Assembly: GCF_001011035.1 (NCBI RefSeq)
Contig: NZ_CP011492.1
Coordinates: forward strand, 434,001 to 498,000
Direction: 5' to 3'
Length of the DNA stretch: 64,000 nucleotides
Source: Streptomyces sp. CNQ-509
GTDB taxonomy: Bacteria; Actinomycetota; Actinomycetes; Streptomycetales; Streptomycetaceae
Shown here: positions 52,676 through 60,284 of the stretch, piece by piece
How the letters are laid out: the number at the start of each line of letters is the position of its first letter
How positions within the stretch are numbered: position 1 is the first letter of the stretch
Notes under the pieces: generated by a model
Told to the model about the DNA's origin: nothing
The model's input: the letters and a program-made list of their open reading frames with translations, nothing else
The model's database searches: none
Position numbers and translations under genes: made by a program

Positions 52676-53668
52676 ATGCGAATGCTCATCAACGTGCCGG
52701 AGACCGTGGTGCCGGACGCCCTGCGCGGCATGTCCGCCGCCCACCCCGATCTGACGGTCGACGTCGAGAACCGGGTGGTGGTGCGGCGGGACGCGCCCGT
52801 CACCGACAAGGTCGGCCTGGTCTCCGGCGGCGGCTCGGGGCACGAGCCGCTGCACGCCGGCTTCGTCGGCCCCGGGATGCTGGACGCGGCGTGCGCCGGC
52901 GAGATCTTCACCTCGCCCGTCCCCGACCAGATGACGCGCGCCGCGGCGGCCGTGGACGCCGGCCGGGGCGTGCTGTTCATCGTGAAGAACTACACCGGCG
53001 ACGTGCTGAACTTCGACATGGCCGCCGACCTCGTCCAGGACGAGGGCATCCAGGTCGCGAAGGTGCTCGTGGACGACGACGTGGCGGTGACCGACAGCCT
53101 CTACACGGCGGGCCGGCGCGGTGTCGGCGCGACGCTGTTCGTCGAGAAGATCGCCGGGGCGGCGGCCGACGAGGGCGCGCCGCTGGAGCGGGTGGAGGCG
53201 CTGGCCCGCAAGGTCGCGGAGTCCTCACGCAGCTTCGGCATCGCACTGAGCGCGGTCACGACGCCGGCCAAGGGCAGCCCCACGTTCGACCTGCCGGACG
53301 GCGAGCTGGAGCTGGGCATCGGCATCCACGGCGAACCGGGTCGCGAGCGGCGGCCGATGATGACGTCGCGCGAGATCGCGGACGTGACCGTGGACGCCGT
53401 ACTGGAGGACCTGCGGCCCTCAGGACCGGTGCTGGCGCTGGTCAACGGCATGGGCGCGACCCCGCTGATCGAGCTGTACGGCTTCAACGCGGAGGTGCAG
53501 CGGGCGCTGACGGAGCGGGGCGTGTCGTCGGCCCGTACGCTCGTCGGGAACTATGTGACGTCGCTGGACATGGCGGGGGTCTCGCTGACGCTGTGCCAGG
53601 CGGACGAGGAGCTGCTGCGGCTCTGGGACGCGCCCGTGCGGACGCCGGGACTGCGCTGGGGGATGTGA
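52676..53668 (+). CDS. dhaK: Dihydroxyacetone kinase subunit K (substrate-binding)
   Basis: Binds dihydroxyacetone covalently through a histidine and receives phosphate from DhaL-ADP/ATP to form dihydroxyacetone phosphate. It has 330 residues, the normal length. The covalent-binding His218 lies in GIGIHGEPG, and the substrate/ligand loop is SGGGSGHEP near residues 50-58. GGAGG is five bases before the ATG. dhaL and dhaM follow with small or negative gaps, giving a complete PTS-type kinase operon. The DhaR-type activator of enteric bacteria is not present. Confidence 0.95.
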   Translation: MRMLINVPETVVPDALRGMSAAHPDLTVDVENRVVVRRDAPVTDKVGLVSGGGSGHEPLHAGFVGPGMLDAACAGEIFTSPVPDQMTRAAAAVDAGRGVLFIVKNYTGDVLNFDMAADLVQDEGIQVAKVLVDDDVAVTDSLYTAGRRGVGATLFVEKIAGAAADEGAPLERVEALARKVAESSRSFGIALSAVTTPAKGSPTFDLPDGELELGIGIHGEPGRERRPMMTSREIADVTVDAVLEDLRPSGPVLALVNGMGATPLIELYGFNAEVQRALTERGVSSARTLVGNYVTSLDMAGVSLTLCQADEELLRLWDAPVRTPGLRWGM

Positions 53669-53757
53669 GGCCCCGCGGTACGGGGGCCCGCACACCGGTC
53701 CCGTGGCGGCAGGTCCGACGGAGTGTGCAGAAGCAGGTACGAGAAGGGATGCGGCAC

Positions 53758-54369
53758 GTGCTCGACGCGGAATTCTTCCGCCGCTGGATGCTCACCACCG
53801 CGGCGGCCGTCGACCGGGAGGCCGACCGCCTCACCGAGCTGGACTCGGCGATCGGCGACGCCGACCACGGCGCCAACCTGAAGCGCGGCTTCACCGCCGT
53901 GCGCGCGGCGCTGGAGGAGGAGCCGCCGCAGACGCCGGGTGCGGTGCTGGTGCTCTCCGGACGGCAGTTGATCTCGAAGGTCGGCGGCGCCTCAGGACCG
54001 CTGTACGGCACGCTGCTGCGCGCCACCGGCAAGGCCCTCGGCGACGACGCCGAGGTCACGGACGCGGCGCTGCGCGCGGCGCTGGACGAGGGGGTGGGCG
54101 CGGTCGCCAAGCTCGGCGGCGCGGCGCCCGGCGACAAGACGATGCTCGACGCGCTGACCCCGGCCGTGGCGGCGCTCGGCGACGGCTACGGCGCGGCGCA
54201 CGCGGCGGCCGACAAGGGCGCGGAGGACACCATCCCGCTGCGGGCCCGCAAGGGCCGGGCCTCGTACCTCGGCGAGCGCAGCATCGGCCACCAGGACCCG
54301 GGTGCGACGTCGTCGGCACTGCTGGTCGGCGCGCTGGCCGACACCGTGGAGGCGGTGTCCGGTGGCTGA
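53758..54369 (+). CDS. dhaL: Dihydroxyacetone kinase subunit L (nucleotide-binding)
   Basis: Holds ADP as a cofactor that is rephosphorylated by DhaM and passes phosphate to the substrate on DhaK. It has 203 residues. The magnesium-binding aspartates are Asp29, Asp34 and Asp36 in ELDSAIGDADHGAN, and the nucleotide site is VGGASGPLYG near residue 75. The GTG at 53758 was preferred because GAGAAGGG lies nine bases upstream; the ATG at 53749 directly abuts that site. Its stop overlaps the start of dhaM by eight bases. Confidence 0.93.
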   Translation: MLDAEFFRRWMLTTAAAVDREADRLTELDSAIGDADHGANLKRGFTAVRAALEEEPPQTPGAVLVLSGRQLISKVGGASGPLYGTLLRATGKALGDDAEVTDAALRAALDEGVGAVAKLGGAAPGDKTMLDALTPAVAALGDGYGAAHAAADKGAEDTIPLRARKGRASYLGERSIGHQDPGATSSALLVGALADTVEAVSGG

Positions 54370-54766
54370 GGGCCCCCTGGTCGGCCTCGTGCTCGTGTCG
54401 CACAGCGCCGCGGTCGCCGAGTCGGTGGCCCGGATGGCGGTGGCGCTGGCGGGCGTGGACACCGTGGCCGTCGGGTACGCGGGCGGCACGGCGGACGGCG
54501 GCTTCGGCACGGACGCGGACCGCATCGCGGTGGCGGCGCGGGCGGCGGACCGGGGCGCGGGCGTCGGGCTGCTGGTGGACCTGGGCAGCGCGGTGCTGAC
54601 GGTGAAGTCGCTGGTGGAGAACGAGGAGTTGCCGGCGGGAGCGCGGCTGCTGGACGCGCCGTTCGTGGAGGGCGCGGTGGCGGCGGTGGTCACGGCGTCG
54701 ACGGGGGCGGACCTGGACGCGGTGGAGGCGGCGGCGCAGGAGGCGTACGGGTACCGCAAGGTCTGA
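54362..54766 (+). CDS. dhaM: PTS-type dihydroxyacetone phosphocarrier DhaM (EIIA-Man-like domain)
   Basis: The 134-residue phosphotransfer subunit. Active His14 in LVSHSAAVAE accepts phosphate from HPr and passes it to DhaL-ADP. The rest (DRIAVAARAADRGAGVGLLVDLGSA) is the EIIA-mannose fold. It contains only the EIIA domain; longer DhaM proteins also carry HPr and Enzyme I domains. So this system needs external HPr and Enzyme I (ptsI at 2709). The GTG start overlaps dhaL's last eight bases, so translation is coupled. Confidence 0.93.
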   Translation: MAEGPLVGLVLVSHSAAVAESVARMAVALAGVDTVAVGYAGGTADGGFGTDADRIAVAARAADRGAGVGLLVDLGSAVLTVKSLVENEELPAGARLLDAPFVEGAVAAVVTASTGADLDAVEAAAQEAYGYRKV

Positions 54767-54945
54767 GCGGGCCCGCGGCGGCCCCTGGGGCGGCCGGGGC
54801 AGACGTGTGCCGCGGGATCCCGTCGGCGGTGGCGGATGGGAGCGCTCGCGGCGGGGAAGGCAGTCGAAGGTAGTAGCGGCGCCGGCGTGCGCCGCCGGAG
54901 TCGGCGTGCGCGCGGAGGCGCGGCCGGGAACGAAGGGGCGGGACC

Positions 54946-55974
54946 GTGAAGATAGCCGTGTTCGGCGCGGGCAGCATCGGCTGCCATCTGGGCGGCATGC
55001 TGGCGGAAGTGGCCGACGTGACCTTAGTCGGCCGGCCGGCGGCGATGGACGTACTGCGCTCCCGCGGCCTGCTGCTGACCGGCGGCGGGCGGGCGGACCG
55101 CCGCGTCGCACCGGCCGAGATACGCCTGGCGACCGGGGCGCAGGCCGCCGCGGGGGCGGACTACGTCCTGGTCACCGTGAAGTCCGCGGCCACCGCCCAG
55201 GCCGCCCGCGAACTGGCCGGGCACCTGGCCCCCGGCGCGACGGTCGTCAGCTTCCAGAACGGGCTGCGCAACCCGGCGGTGCTGAGCCAGGGACTGCCGG
55301 GGCGGGCGGTGGTCACGGGCATGGTCCCGTACAACGTGGTGCAGGCGGCCCCCGGCGTGTTCCACCAGGGGACGGCGGGCGTGCTGATGGTCGACGGGGG
55401 CGAGCGCTCGGCACCGCTGGTGGTGGCGATGACGCAGGCGGGGCTGGAGATCGAGCAGCGCGACGACATGCCCGACGTCCAGCACGCGAAGCTGCTGATG
55501 AACCTCAACAACGCGATCAACGCGCTCTCCGGGCTGCCGCTGCGGGAGCAGTTGGGGCAGCGCGCGTACCGCGCCTGCCTGGCGCTCTGCCAGCGCGAGG
55601 CGCTGGCCTCCTTCCGCGCGGCGAACCTGGCCCCCGCCCGCCTGGGCCCGGTGCCGCCGGGCCTCATGCCGCTGGTCCTGCGCCTGCCCGACTGGCTCTT
55701 CCGCCGGCTGGCGGCGGCGACGCTGCGCGTGGACGAACAGGCCCGCTCGTCGATGTGGGACGACCTCCAGCAGGGCCGCCCCACGGAGATCGACACGCTG
55801 CAGGGCGAGGTGATGGGGCTGGCGGCGCGCCACGGCCTGCGGGCACCGGCGAACGCGCGGCTCGCTGAGCTGATCCTGGAGGCGGAGTCCAGCAAGCCGG
55901 GCGAGCGGCGCCACTGGAGCGGCCCGGAGCTGCTCGCGGAGCTGACGGCGGTGACGGTCGGCGCCGGGGGCTGA
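54946..55974 (+). CDS. Ketopantoate reductase (PanE/ApbA)-family protein
   Basis: A 342-residue NAD(P)H-dependent reductase. The Rossmann loop is VFGAGSIGCHLGG near residues 4-17; LVTVKS follows, then NGLRNPAVLSQ with the conserved Asn. The C-terminal domain has KLLMNLNNAINAL with the catalytic Lys and SSMWDDLQQGRPTEIDTLQGEV, the PanE signature helix. In pantothenate synthesis it would reduce 2-dehydropantoate to pantoate, but PanE paralogues are common and no other pan gene is near. AAGGGG is seven bases before the GTG. It is transcribed after dhaKLM with a 179-bp gap. Confidence 0.85.
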   Translation: MKIAVFGAGSIGCHLGGMLAEVADVTLVGRPAAMDVLRSRGLLLTGGGRADRRVAPAEIRLATGAQAAAGADYVLVTVKSAATAQAARELAGHLAPGATVVSFQNGLRNPAVLSQGLPGRAVVTGMVPYNVVQAAPGVFHQGTAGVLMVDGGERSAPLVVAMTQAGLEIEQRDDMPDVQHAKLLMNLNNAINALSGLPLREQLGQRAYRACLALCQREALASFRAANLAPARLGPVPPGLMPLVLRLPDWLFRRLAAATLRVDEQARSSMWDDLQQGRPTEIDTLQGEVMGLAARHGLRAPANARLAELILEAESSKPGERRHWSGPELLAELTAVTVGAGG

Positions 55975-56061
55975 GAGCGGTGAGGGGCGCGGAGAGCTGG
56001 GATAAGGGCTCGGAGGGCGGCCTGAAGCGGCTGAGGGGCGTGGGCAGCGTTCTACGCGGAT

Positions 56062-56550
56062 CTACGCGCCCGGTGTCGCCGCCGCCTCCGCGAACCACGT
56101 CGGGCCGTCCGCGAGCGCCAGCCGGATCCGGTGGCGGGCGAAGTCCTCCAGGTCCGGCGGCAGCGCGTCCGGGGCGAACCAGCCGACCTCCAGCCCCTCG
56201 TCGTCGTTGACCCGGGCCTCGCCGCCCGTCGCGCGGCAGCGCAGCGTGATGTCCATGAACTGGCACTTGTCGCCGTTCGGGTACTGGATCGGGTCCAGCG
56301 CCTCGACGCCCACGACCCGCTCCACCGTGCACACGACGCCCGTCTCCTCGCGCACCTCGCGGACCGCCGTCTGCGCCGGCTGCTCGCCCGGCTCCGGGAT
56401 GCCGCCGATGATGCTCCACCGGCCCGTGTCGGCGCGGCGGTGGAGCAGCACCCGGCCGTCGTCGACGACGACGGCGCTGATGCCGGGGAGGAGGAGCAGT
56501 TGCTGGCCGGCGGTCGCGCGCAGCTCGCGGATGAAGTCGGGTGTCGCCAT
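56062..56550 (-). CDS. Nudix hydrolase
   Basis: A 162-residue hydrolase of nucleoside diphosphates linked to other groups. The complete Nudix box GIPEPGEQPAQTAVREVREETGVV (G-x5-E-x7-R-E-x-x-E-E-x-G) occupies residues 50-72. An HPV-type GISAVVVDDGRVLLHRR start and IPxxQ-like region fit the fold. No substrate-specific extension is visible. It converges with the PanE-family gene, and its 3' end contains nothing odd. It may be a house-cleaning enzyme. Confidence 0.9.
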   Translation of the reverse strand: MATPDFIRELRATAGQQLLLLPGISAVVVDDGRVLLHRRADTGRWSIIGGIPEPGEQPAQTAVREVREETGVVCTVERVVGVEALDPIQYPNGDKCQFMDITLRCRATGGEARVNDDEGLEVGWFAPDALPPDLEDFARHRIRLALADGPTWFAEAAATPGA

Positions 56551-56607
56551 GGCCGTAAGCGTAAACGGGCCCCGCGGGCGGCCGGGAAACGCCGTGTGAC
56601 CGGCGGA

Positions 56608-57138
56608 CTACGCCTCGGCGGTGCCGCCGGTGAGGGGGTGGCGCAGACGGCCGCGGATGGCGCGCACGGCCTCTTCCGCGTTGTCGACGGTGATCGTGAA
56701 GTCGTGGTCGTTCGCGAGCCGCAGCACCAGCCCCTCGCCGCGGCGCACGACCACGGCGGTGCCCTTGCCGGGGCGCCAGCGGTAGCCCCAGCCGCCCCAG
56801 TGGCGGGGCGTGACGCGGGGCTCGAAGTCGGCGGCGATCACCTCGGTCAGCGGGATGCGGCGGCGCGGCAGCCCGAAGTGGCCGCAGCGGATCTCCAGGG
56901 CCTGGTCGTCGACGCTCACCGCCACGTGCACGAAGGCGAGGGTGCCGGCCAGGACGAGCAGTCCCGCGGCGATGCAGCCGACGACGGACATGACCAGCGG
57001 GGCGAGCCCGCCGGTCCAGGGCGCGGCGACGGCCAGCTCGATGCCGAGGGCCATGCAGGCAGCGCCGATCAGGGCGAGAAGCCACTGCACACGGCTCGTG
57101 GCCCGCCCGGTCCACACACGGGGGCGGTCGTCCTTCAT
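56608..57138 (-). CDS. Membrane protein with a PH-like domain
   Basis: A 176-residue protein with two predicted membrane helices (about 18-38 and 45-75) followed by a beta-rich domain (about 80-175) with the RIPLTEVIAADFEPR and HWGGWGYR segments. The order helices then beta domain, plus FTITVDNAEEAVRAIRGRL at the end, fits the bacterial PH-like membrane family (DUF3093-type). Its role is not established. The ATG at 57138 has a GGGTATG-like purine stretch upstream. It is 44 bp downstream of the racemase-like gene on the same strand. Confidence 0.72.
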   Translation of the reverse strand: MKDDRPRVWTGRATSRVQWLLALIGAACMALGIELAVAAPWTGGLAPLVMSVVGCIAAGLLVLAGTLAFVHVAVSVDDQALEIRCGHFGLPRRRIPLTEVIAADFEPRVTPRHWGGWGYRWRPGKGTAVVVRRGEGLVLRLANDHDFTITVDNAEEAVRAIRGRLRHPLTGGTAEA

Positions 57139-57182
57139 ACCCCCGAGGGTACGCCTGCCGGGCGGCGGCGGCAGTGCGGCGG

Positions 57183-57992
57183 CTATCCGGGTACGGCCCC
57201 GGAGCGGGCCGGAGTGCCCGCCAGCAGCCGCCCCTCCGCGTACCCGAGGGCGGCGGGCGGCAGGGCGCCGGGGCGGCCGGAGAGGAGGACGGTGAGCTCG
57301 CTGGAGGGCGCCGCGGCGGGGCCGGGGGCGGCGCCGATACGGCGCAGCACCTGCCCGGCGACGGCGCCGGCGGAGCCGTACAGCGCGGGGGGCGGTGCGG
57401 CGGGCTGCCGGACGGCGGCGCGGATGCGTTCGCCGACGAGCTCGTAGTGGGTGCAGCCGAGGACCACGGCGGTGACGTCGCGGGGGGTGCGGGCGGCGGC
57501 CGCGGCGATGGCGGCGTCGACGGCGGCCTCGTCGCCGTGCTCGACGGCGTCGGCGAGGCCGGGGCAGGGCACCTCGGCGGCGGTGGCACCGCCGGCGAAG
57601 TCGCGGAGCAGCCGGCGCTGGTACTCGCTGCCGGTGGTGGCGGGCGTCGCCCAGACCGCCAGCGGCCCGCCGCCTGCGGCGGCGGGCTTCACGGCGGGCA
57701 CGGTGCCGACGACGGGCAGCGCGGGCTCCAGCTCGGCGCGGAGTGCGGGCAGGGCGTGCACGGAGGCGGTGTTGCAGGCGACGACGAGCGCGTCGGGCCC
57801 GTACGCGGCGGCGGCCCGCGCACACGCGAGCACCCGCTCCCCCAGGTCCCGGGGCTCCCGGGGGCCCCAGGGCATGCCGTCGGGGTCGGAGGAGAGCACG
57901 AGCTCGGCATCGGGCCGCAACCGCCGCACGGCGGCGGCGGCGGGCAGAAGCCCGAGCCCGGAATCCACAAGCGCGATCTTCACGCCGGTCAC
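57183..57992 (-). CDS. Aspartate/glutamate racemase-like protein
   Basis: A 269-residue member of the Asp/Glu racemase superfamily, two-base enzymes acting on amino-acid alpha carbons. Catalytic residues are visible: Asp10 (ALVDSGLG), Cys73 (VACNTAS) and Cys180 (VLGCTHYEL). This is close to glutamate racemase (MurI), which makes D-glutamate for the cell wall. Here the gene is not beside other wall genes, and the Streptomyces essential murI is usually elsewhere, so this may be a paralogue. The GTG at 57992 has GGAGG seven bases upstream; an in-frame GTG at 57983 is a possible alternative. Confidence 0.8.
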   Translation of the reverse strand: MTGVKIALVDSGLGLLPAAAAVRRLRPDAELVLSSDPDGMPWGPREPRDLGERVLACARAAAAYGPDALVVACNTASVHALPALRAELEPALPVVGTVPAVKPAAAGGGPLAVWATPATTGSEYQRRLLRDFAGGATAAEVPCPGLADAVEHGDEAAVDAAIAAAAARTPRDVTAVVLGCTHYELVGERIRAAVRQPAAPPPALYGSAGAVAGQVLRRIGAAPGPAAAPSSELTVLLSGRPGALPPAALGYAEGRLLAGTPARSGAVPG

Positions 57993-58292
57993 TTTAGTGC
58001 CTCCGGCAGGGAGGCGGACCACGGTCACACGGGGTGGAGCCGCCCCGATCGCGCCCCCGCCGACGGCGTGCGGACCCGGCGGGCGAGTGATGCGGCGGCC
58101 CGCGGTGGACGGCGAAGCAAGGGCGGCGGTGCGACCGGCGGCCGCGTGGCGCGGGGGCGAATCGGGTCCTCCGGGTCAGGCCGGAGCGCAGAGTGGCGCC
58201 GTGCGCCCTTTGTCCCCCGCTGCCGCACCGCGTCCGCCGCGACCCGCCCCGTGGTGCTCGCCCGGCGAGCGGTGCCGCGGGAGACTTGGGCC

Positions 58293-59447
58293 GTGACTCT
58301 TCTGGCGTGGATCGTCCTGTTTTCGCTCGCCGCCTGGGGCTGGCTGCTGCTCGGGCAGGGGCTCTTCTGGCGGACCGACGTGCGGTTGCCGTTGCGGCCG
58401 CCGCCCGCGCAGTGGCCCTCCGTGGCGGTCGTCGTGCCCGCGCGGGACGAGGCCGCCGTACTGCCCGACAGCCTGCCCTCCCTGCTGGCGCAGGCGTATC
58501 CGGGAGAGGCCCGCGTGTTCCTCGTCGACGACGGCAGCACCGACGGCACCGCCGAGACCGCCCGTGCGCTCGCGGAGAAGGCCGGGGACCGCGCCCTTCC
58601 GCTCACCGTCTCCTCCCCCGGTGAGCCCCCGGAGGGGTGGACCGGGAAGCTCTGGGCGCTGCGGCACGGGATCGGGCAGGCGTACCGGGCCGACGCCGAG
58701 TATCTGCTGCTCACCGACGCCGACATCGCCCACCGGCCCGAGAGCCTGCGGGAGTTGGTCGCCGCCGCCGAGGCCGGGGGGTACGACCTCGTGTCGCAGA
58801 TGGCCCGGCTGCGTACCGCCACCGGCTGGGAGCGGCTGGTCGTGCCGGCGTTCGTGTACTTCTTCGCCCAGCTCTACCCGTTCCGCTGGGTCAACCGCGC
58901 CGGCGGCAGGACCGCCGCCGCGGCCGGCGGCTGCGTGCTGCTCAGGGCCGACGCCGCCCGCCGGGCGGGGATCCCCGAGGCGGTGCGCGGCGCGCTCATC
59001 GACGACGTGTCCGTGGCGCGGGAGGTGAAGCGCACCGGCGGCCGGATCTGGCTGGGGCTCGCCGAACGGGTCGACAGCGTACGGCCGTACCCGCGGCTCG
59101 CCGGGCTGTGGGGGATGGTCTCGCGCAGTGCGTACGCCCAACTCCGGCACAGCCCGCTGCTGCTGGCCGCCGCCGTGGGCGGGCTCGCGCTGGTGTACCT
59201 CGTGCCGCCGCTGGCGGTGGCCGCCGGGCTGCTGGGCGGCGCCCCCGCCGTCGCCGTCGCGGGGGCGCTCGCGTGGGCGGTGATGGCGGGGACGTACCTG
59301 CCCGTGCTGCGGTACTACGGACAGCCGCCGTGGGCCGCCGCGCTGCTGCCGTTCACGGCGGGGCTGTATCTGCTCATGACGGTGGATTCGGCCGTACGGC
59401 ACCACCGCGGCAAGGGGGCCGCGTGGAAGGGGCGTACGTATGCGTGA
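58293..59447 (+). CDS. Family 2 glycosyltransferase, HpnB-like
   Basis: A 384-residue membrane-linked glycosyltransferase. An N-terminal helix (about 1-22) precedes VVVPARDEAAVLP (50s), LVDDGSTDGTAE (about 80-91) and LLTDADI (DxD-type metal site, near 145). The C-terminal third has three to four helices (about 280-375). The sequence resembles hopene-associated HpnB, but no hopanoid cyclase (shc) or hpn genes are in the window. It may modify another lipid. The GTG at 58293 was preferred because GGGAG lies nine bases upstream. It is divergent from the racemase-like gene, which starts 300 bp away. Confidence 0.78.
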   Translation: MTLLAWIVLFSLAAWGWLLLGQGLFWRTDVRLPLRPPPAQWPSVAVVVPARDEAAVLPDSLPSLLAQAYPGEARVFLVDDGSTDGTAETARALAEKAGDRALPLTVSSPGEPPEGWTGKLWALRHGIGQAYRADAEYLLLTDADIAHRPESLRELVAAAEAGGYDLVSQMARLRTATGWERLVVPAFVYFFAQLYPFRWVNRAGGRTAAAAGGCVLLRADAARRAGIPEAVRGALIDDVSVAREVKRTGGRIWLGLAERVDSVRPYPRLAGLWGMVSRSAYAQLRHSPLLLAAAVGGLALVYLVPPLAVAAGLLGGAPAVAVAGALAWAVMAGTYLPVLRYYGQPPWAAALLPFTAGLYLLMTVDSAVRHHRGKGAAWKGRTYA

Positions 59448-59621
59448 ACCGCACGCGTACGTACGAGTAGCCCAACTCCTCCCGTCCACCTGCTCTTTAC
59501 AGAATCTCAACACGTCGAGAAGCGAGATTTGCCCGCGTTGACACGCATTGACAAGGGTCGGTCACTTGGAACCCGCAAAACAACCTTCTTATCGGTCTCC
59601 CCAACGACCACATCGTGGGCT

Positions 59622-59627
59622 TAACTT
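59622..59627 (+). promoter_or_regulatory. Putative -10 of the Pro/Gln-rich protein gene (leaderless)
   Basis: TAACTT matches TANNNT and is followed by seven bases and then the ATG at 59635, predicting a leaderless transcript. No convincing -35 is seen. Upstream AT-rich DNA (59520-59620) fits a promoter region. Confidence 0.4.
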
Positions 59628-59634
59628 ATGGGGT

Positions 59635-60186
59635 ATGACCTCCCCCCGCCCGTACGGCAGTGGCTACTATGCCGCGCCTGCCTTCCCCGACACCCCGATC
59701 TACGACAGTCTGGTCGAAGAGCGGGGTACTCCCCAGATCGCCCCGATCCGGGTCCCTTCGTACGACTCCGGCCCTCATCTGCCGGCCCTGCCCGCGCCCC
59801 GCGCCGCCCTGCCGCCCGCCCCGGTGCCGACACCCGCGCCCGCTCCCGCGCCGCACCCCCACCAGCCGCACGGGACGCACCTCGTGCACACCCCGCAGCC
59901 GACGGTGTACGGCCACCAGGCCGCGCCCCAGCCGGCCCCGCCGCAGCCGTTCGTCCCGCAGCAGCCCCAGCCCCCCCGCTGGGACCAGGGGTACGAGCAG
60001 CAGCGCCCCCAGCCGCAACAGCCGCGCCCGCAGCAGCAGCCGGCGCCCCCGGGGTACGAGGCGATGCGCCCCGTCGCCCCGCGGCCCGCGCCGCCGCAGC
60101 CGGCCCAGCCCGCCCGGCCGGCGTCCCCGCAGACGTATGCGGATCAGTACGCCAGGCCGTACTACCAGGACGGACAGCGCTACTGA
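59635..60186 (+). CDS. Pro/Gln-rich Streptomyces protein, DUF6643-like
   Basis: A 183-residue protein with a conserved N-terminus (YGSGYYAAPAFPDTPIYDSLVEERGTPQIAPIRVP), followed by a disordered Pro/Gln/Ala-rich tail (about 45-175). The tail has repeated Pro-Gln steps and ends YARPYYQDGQRY. From memory this matches a Streptomyces-wide family (DUF6643) of unknown function. No signal peptide or membrane helix. The ATG is likely leaderless. It lies between a glycosyltransferase gene and the beta-helix/AAA+ gene, both on the same strand. Confidence 0.72.
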   Translation: MTSPRPYGSGYYAAPAFPDTPIYDSLVEERGTPQIAPIRVPSYDSGPHLPALPAPRAALPPAPVPTPAPAPAPHPHQPHGTHLVHTPQPTVYGHQAAPQPAPPQPFVPQQPQPPRWDQGYEQQRPQPQQPRPQQQPAPPGYEAMRPVAPRPAPPQPAQPARPASPQTYADQYARPYYQDGQRY

Positions 60187-60284
60187 GCACCGGCCGGCCC
60201 TGAACAGTGGCCGGCCGACCTCGCCGCGCGCGCTACGGTGGTGCCTCAGCCAAGCCGACGCACGAGGTGGGGGCAGAGCAGGAC

